Source of the DNA: JBDKTH01 sp964558295
Lineage (GTDB): Bacteria; Planctomycetota; Planctomycetia; Pirellulales; Thermoguttaceae
Direction: 5' to 3'
Assembly (NCBI GenBank): GCA_964558295.1
Contig: CAZLDQ010000262.1
Span: 1-7,120, forward strand
Length of the DNA: 7,120 nucleotides
The position numbers were made by a program, and so were the translations under genes. Of this stretch, positions 4,882 through 7,120 are shown piece by piece (positions within the stretch are counted from its first letter, which is position 1; the number at the start of each line of letters is the position of its first letter). The notes under the pieces are model-generated. The model was not told the origin of the DNA, searched no databases, and was given only the letters and a program-made list of their open reading frames with translations.

Positions 4882-6426
4882 ATGAAAGACGTCGTGGCTG
4901 GTATCCTGTTGCCTGCGACCTTGGCTGTCGTGGGAGTCGTGCTGCTGGTAGTCTGGTTCAACACCGGGCCGGTTGAGCCGTTGCATGCCCGACTCCCCGG
5001 CTTGGATCGGCCGCCCGGAGTCGGCACCGGGAGTGCCAAGCGGGTTAATCTCGAAGGACGACTCACTCCCGGAGACGGGATCCCTTCGCGTGTGTCGGGC
5101 GAATGGCCCTGGTTCCGTGGCCGGAAGCTCGATGGGATCGGGGATGGCAGCGTGCGGCTTGCGCGGCAGTGGCCGGCCAGCGGTCCCCGGGTGCTTTGGT
5201 CGGTCAACTTGGGTGAAGGCTATGCGGGTCCCGCCGTGTGGGCTGGCCGGGTCTATTTGCTCGACTACGATCGCGAGGCCTCGGCCGATGCGTTGCGCTG
5301 TCTTTCGCTGGACGATGGCCGAGAAATCTGGTGCTATCGCTATCCGGTTACCATCAAGCGAAACCATGGTATGTCGCGGACCGTTCCCGCCGTAGACGGG
5401 AAGCATGTCGTCGCCTTGGGCCCAAAGTGTCATGTGACTTGTCTCGATGCGGTGACGGGCGAAAAAGCCTGGATGCTTGATCTTGTGCAGCAGTATGGTA
5501 CGACCGTTCCACAGTGGTATGCCGGCCAGTGCCCCTTGATCGAAAACGGCCGGGCGATTCTCGCTCCCGCAGGAAATGCCCTGCTGGTGGCCGTTGACTG
5601 CGAATCGGGCGAGGTTATCTGGAAGAGCCCCAATCGTCAGGCGTGGAAAATGACTCACGTGTCGATTACACCTATGGAATTGGCCGGGCACCGCATGTAT
5701 GTCTACTGCGGCAAAGGGGGCGTGGCCGGCGTATCGGCCAAAGACGGCGAGATCCTTTGGGAGACGACCGACTGGAAGATCAGCATTGCCACGTGCCCGT
5801 CGCCGGTTGTCTTGCCTGAGGGGCGTCTGTTCTTCTCGGGTGGCTACAACTCGGGCGCGCTGATGCTCCAGGTAAGCAAGTCCGGTGGACGGTTTACGGC
5901 GAAAACGCTTTTTCGCCTCAAGCCCAGCCAGTTCGGCTCTACGCAACATACGCCGATCTATTATCAGAACCATCTATTTGGGGTACGCGAGAAAGATAAG
6001 CAGTTGGTCTGTCTGGATTTGGAAGGACAGGAGATTTGGGCAAGCGGCACGGAACACCGTTTCGGAATCGGGCCGTATATGATCGCCGATGGGTTGATCT
6101 ACGTGATGGACGACGCCGGTTTGTTAACCCTGGCCGAAGCCACCCCCAACGGCTACCAGCAGCTGGCCCAAGCCCAGGTACTCGAAGGCCACGACTCCTG
6201 GGCGCCTATGGCCTTGATCAGTGGCCGCCTGCTGGTCCGGGATATGACCCGCATGGTGTGCCTTGATGTGTCAGAAGGGGGCGTCGAGAACATTCCTGCA
6301 ACAAACGGAGAAGAGCAGAAGAAGGAGAAGAAGGAGGAGAAGAAGAAACCGGCGGGGAAGCCTAAAGCGGAGGAGGATGGGCCGTTTGCGGAGGAGCCGG
6401 CAAGTGGGCCGTTTGCGGAAGAATGA
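4882..6426 (+). CDS. Membrane-anchored PQQ-like beta-propeller protein
   Basis: A 514-residue protein with a single N-terminal hydrophobic helix (about residues 4-26), likely a signal anchor, so the rest should lie outside the cytoplasm. The segment WPWFRGRKLDG (75-85) is a style seen in planctomycete propeller proteins. PQQ-type blades follow, marked by a Leu/Asp-x-x-x-G-x-x-x-W pattern: LSLDDGREIW (141-150), LDAVTGEKAW (188-197), VDCESGEVIW (238-247), VSAKDGEILW (284-293) and LDLEGQEIW (378-386), with weaker blades after them. Such folds often serve as scaffolds or binding platforms; no quinoprotein dehydrogenase active site is evident. The tail (about 477-514) is Lys/Glu-rich and ends with GPFAEE twice. 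The start at 4882 is preferred because it places the helix at the N-terminus. The frame is open back to GTG 4750 and ATG 4759, but that extension does not look like a signal sequence. No start has a well-spaced ribosome binding site. It is followed after 78 bases by the NHL-like gene. Confidence 0.82.
   Translation: MKDVVAGILLPATLAVVGVVLLVVWFNTGPVEPLHARLPGLDRPPGVGTGSAKRVNLEGRLTPGDGIPSRVSGEWPWFRGRKLDGIGDGSVRLARQWPASGPRVLWSVNLGEGYAGPAVWAGRVYLLDYDREASADALRCLSLDDGREIWCYRYPVTIKRNHGMSRTVPAVDGKHVVALGPKCHVTCLDAVTGEKAWMLDLVQQYGTTVPQWYAGQCPLIENGRAILAPAGNALLVAVDCESGEVIWKSPNRQAWKMTHVSITPMELAGHRMYVYCGKGGVAGVSAKDGEILWETTDWKISIATCPSPVVLPEGRLFFSGGYNSGALMLQVSKSGGRFTAKTLFRLKPSQFGSTQHTPIYYQNHLFGVREKDKQLVCLDLEGQEIWASGTEHRFGIGPYMIADGLIYVMDDAGLLTLAEATPNGYQQLAQAQVLEGHDSWAPMALISGRLLVRDMTRMVCLDVSEGGVENIPATNGEEQKKEKKEEKKKPAGKPKAEEDGPFAEEPASGPFAEE
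6317..6348 (+). repeat. 32-base uninterrupted purine run inside the propeller gene
   Basis: All bases from 6317 to 6348 are A or G on the coding strand, and only one C (6316) separates this from further purines back to 6307. It encodes the Lys/Glu-rich tail. It is a compositionally simple tract with GAA/GAG/AAG-like units and a natural site for length change by slippage. Confidence 0.8.
6379..6423 (+). repeat. Duplicated GPFAEE-coding unit at the C-terminus
   Basis: Residues 500-505 and 509-514 both read GPFAEE, the second forming the last six residues before the stop. The two 18-base DNA copies (6379-6396 and 6406-6423) start 27 bases apart and differ at only two positions, with the first 14 bases identical. 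This suggests a recent small duplication. Confidence 0.75.
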
Positions 6427-6445
6427 CCAATGGCTGATGGCGGCC

Positions 6446-6480
6446 GGCGGTAAGACGGGCCTCGCAGGCTCGCCACCGCC
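6446..6480 (+). repeat. Intercistronic hairpin between the two propeller genes
   Basis: GGCGGT (6446-6451) pairs with ACCGCC (6475-6480), and inside it GCCT (6459-6462) pairs with AGGC (6466-6469) around CGC. No T run follows, so it is more likely a transcript-stability element or chance structure than a terminator. It lies in the 78-base gap before the NHL-like gene. Confidence 0.3.
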
Positions 6481-6504
6481 CGATGAAGGTGCACAGGGAG
6501 TGTG

Positions 6505-7120
6505 ATGGAGAACGAACCGGCGGTGACAAAGCCCGAACTTTGGATTACCGCGATTGTCTTGATGGCAGTCGTGGTCGGGGGCGTTGCTGTCTGGAGCAAT
6601 GGGCCGTGGAGTGATCGGGGAAGTCAAGAGTCGCAGCGGTTTGAATATGATCTGGCCGAGCACAAGAAGGTTGCGCCAGGGTTGCTCCGCTATCGGGAGG
6701 GCAAAGAGTTTTTGGTTCTGCTGAAAGAGCCGCGGGCCATCGCCGTTGGGCCGGAAGACCGGATCTTTGTGGCCGGCGATAAGGCGGTCATGGTCTTCGA
6801 TCGCCATGGGACCAGGCAAAGCCAGATCGAGTTGGAGGACTCGCCGCGTTGCCTGACCGTGCTTGCCGATCGGGTCTACATAGGCATGAAAGAGCACGTC
6901 GAGGTTTACGATCAACAAGGCACGTCCCTGGCTCGTTGGCCAACGCTGGGCGAAAAGGCCTTGCTCACCTCGCTTGCGGCGGGCGAGTCAGGCGTCTTTC
7001 TGGCGGATGCGGGCAATCGGAGCGTTTGGCACTGCGAGCAGGACGGCAAGGTAATCAACGAGATCGGCAAACGAGAGGAGCGGCGGCACATCCGCGGCTT
7101 CGTCATTCCCAGCCCGTATT
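6505..7120 (+). CDS. Membrane-anchored NHL-like beta-propeller protein (3' end cut by window)
   Basis: The first 205 residues are visible and the frame is still open at the right edge. A short polar N-terminus is followed by one membrane helix (about residues 13-31, WITAIVLMAVVVGG), so the bulk should lie outside the cytoplasm. Next comes a linker with FEYDLAE (46-52) and APGLLRYREG (57-66). NHL-like blades follow: PRAIAVGPEDRIFVAG (76-91) with VMVFDRHG, PRCLTVLADRVYIG (114-127) with VEVYDQQG, and SLAAGESGVFLADAGNRSVW (156-175). Repeats of hydrophobic strand, Gly-rich turn and Asp-x-x-Gly are typical of six-bladed propellers. An AGGGAG site (6495-6500) lies 4 bases before ATG 6505, a little close; GTG 6502 is an in-frame alternative. 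The 78-base gap to the PQQ-like gene, on the same strand with no clear terminator, suggests co-transcription. Function is not recognised; sensing, binding or scaffolding are possibilities only. Confidence 0.78.
   Translation, partial: MENEPAVTKPELWITAIVLMAVVVGGVAVWSNGPWSDRGSQESQRFEYDLAEHKKVAPGLLRYREGKEFLVLLKEPRAIAVGPEDRIFVAGDKAVMVFDRHGTRQSQIELEDSPRCLTVLADRVYIGMKEHVEVYDQQGTSLARWPTLGEKALLTSLAAGESGVFLADAGNRSVWHCEQDGKVINEIGKREERRHIRGFVIPSPY

Noticed and set aside
4768..5973. 401-residue minus-strand open frame opposite the PQQ-like gene
   Set aside because: Its codons are in exact register with the sense codons, so a stop would need TTA, CTA or TCA in the sense gene; these are rare in GC-rich coding DNA. 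The translation has no recognisable domain, while the sense frame has clear propeller repeats.

Overview
The window looks like chromosomal DNA of a planctomycete, most likely of the Pirellulales/Thermoguttaceae kind. This is inferred from protein style, not from a marker gene. The signs are a Tat-exported Gfo/Idh/MocA oxidoreductase, a PQQ-type beta-propeller opening with a W-P-x-F-R-G segment and ending in a charged low-complexity tail, a membrane-anchored NHL-type propeller next to it, moderately high GC, and long untranslated gaps between genes.

Layout, left to right. Positions 1-268 hold no convincing gene, only a hairpin and a possible bidirectional terminator near 117-158. Positions 269-2548 (minus strand) encode a secreted clan GH-D glycosidase of the alpha-galactosidase (GH36/melibiase) type, with the expected catalytic aspartates. 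Positions 2549-2838 are a divergent control region with two perfect inverted repeats (2567-2587 and 2639-2678). Positions 2839-4134 (plus strand) encode a Tat-signal Gfo/Idh/MocA oxidoreductase. Its 3' side carries a stem-loop (4135-4184), a textbook-shaped intrinsic terminator (4219-4241) and a further perfect 11-bp inverted repeat (4244-4282). About 600 bases without a convincing gene follow. Positions 4882-6426 (plus) encode a membrane-anchored PQQ-like beta-propeller protein. From 6505 a second membrane-anchored propeller protein (NHL-like) begins and runs off the right edge.

How the genes may work together. The glycosidase and the oxidoreductase are divergently transcribed, and both carry export signals. 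The glycosidase would release sugars outside the cytoplasm, and the oxidoreductase would oxidise, reduce or isomerise a sugar with a tightly held nicotinamide cofactor carried through Tat. Their shared 290-base spacer could hold common control sites. The two propeller proteins look like a separate, probably co-transcribed pair, both tethered to a membrane by an N-terminal helix; neither shows an enzymatic motif. No CRISPR array, transposase, tRNA, rRNA, toxin-antitoxin pair or recognisable defence system was seen. I found nothing that clearly amounts to a new biological system; the most interesting parts are the inverted repeats in the spacers and the export of the sugar oxidoreductase.
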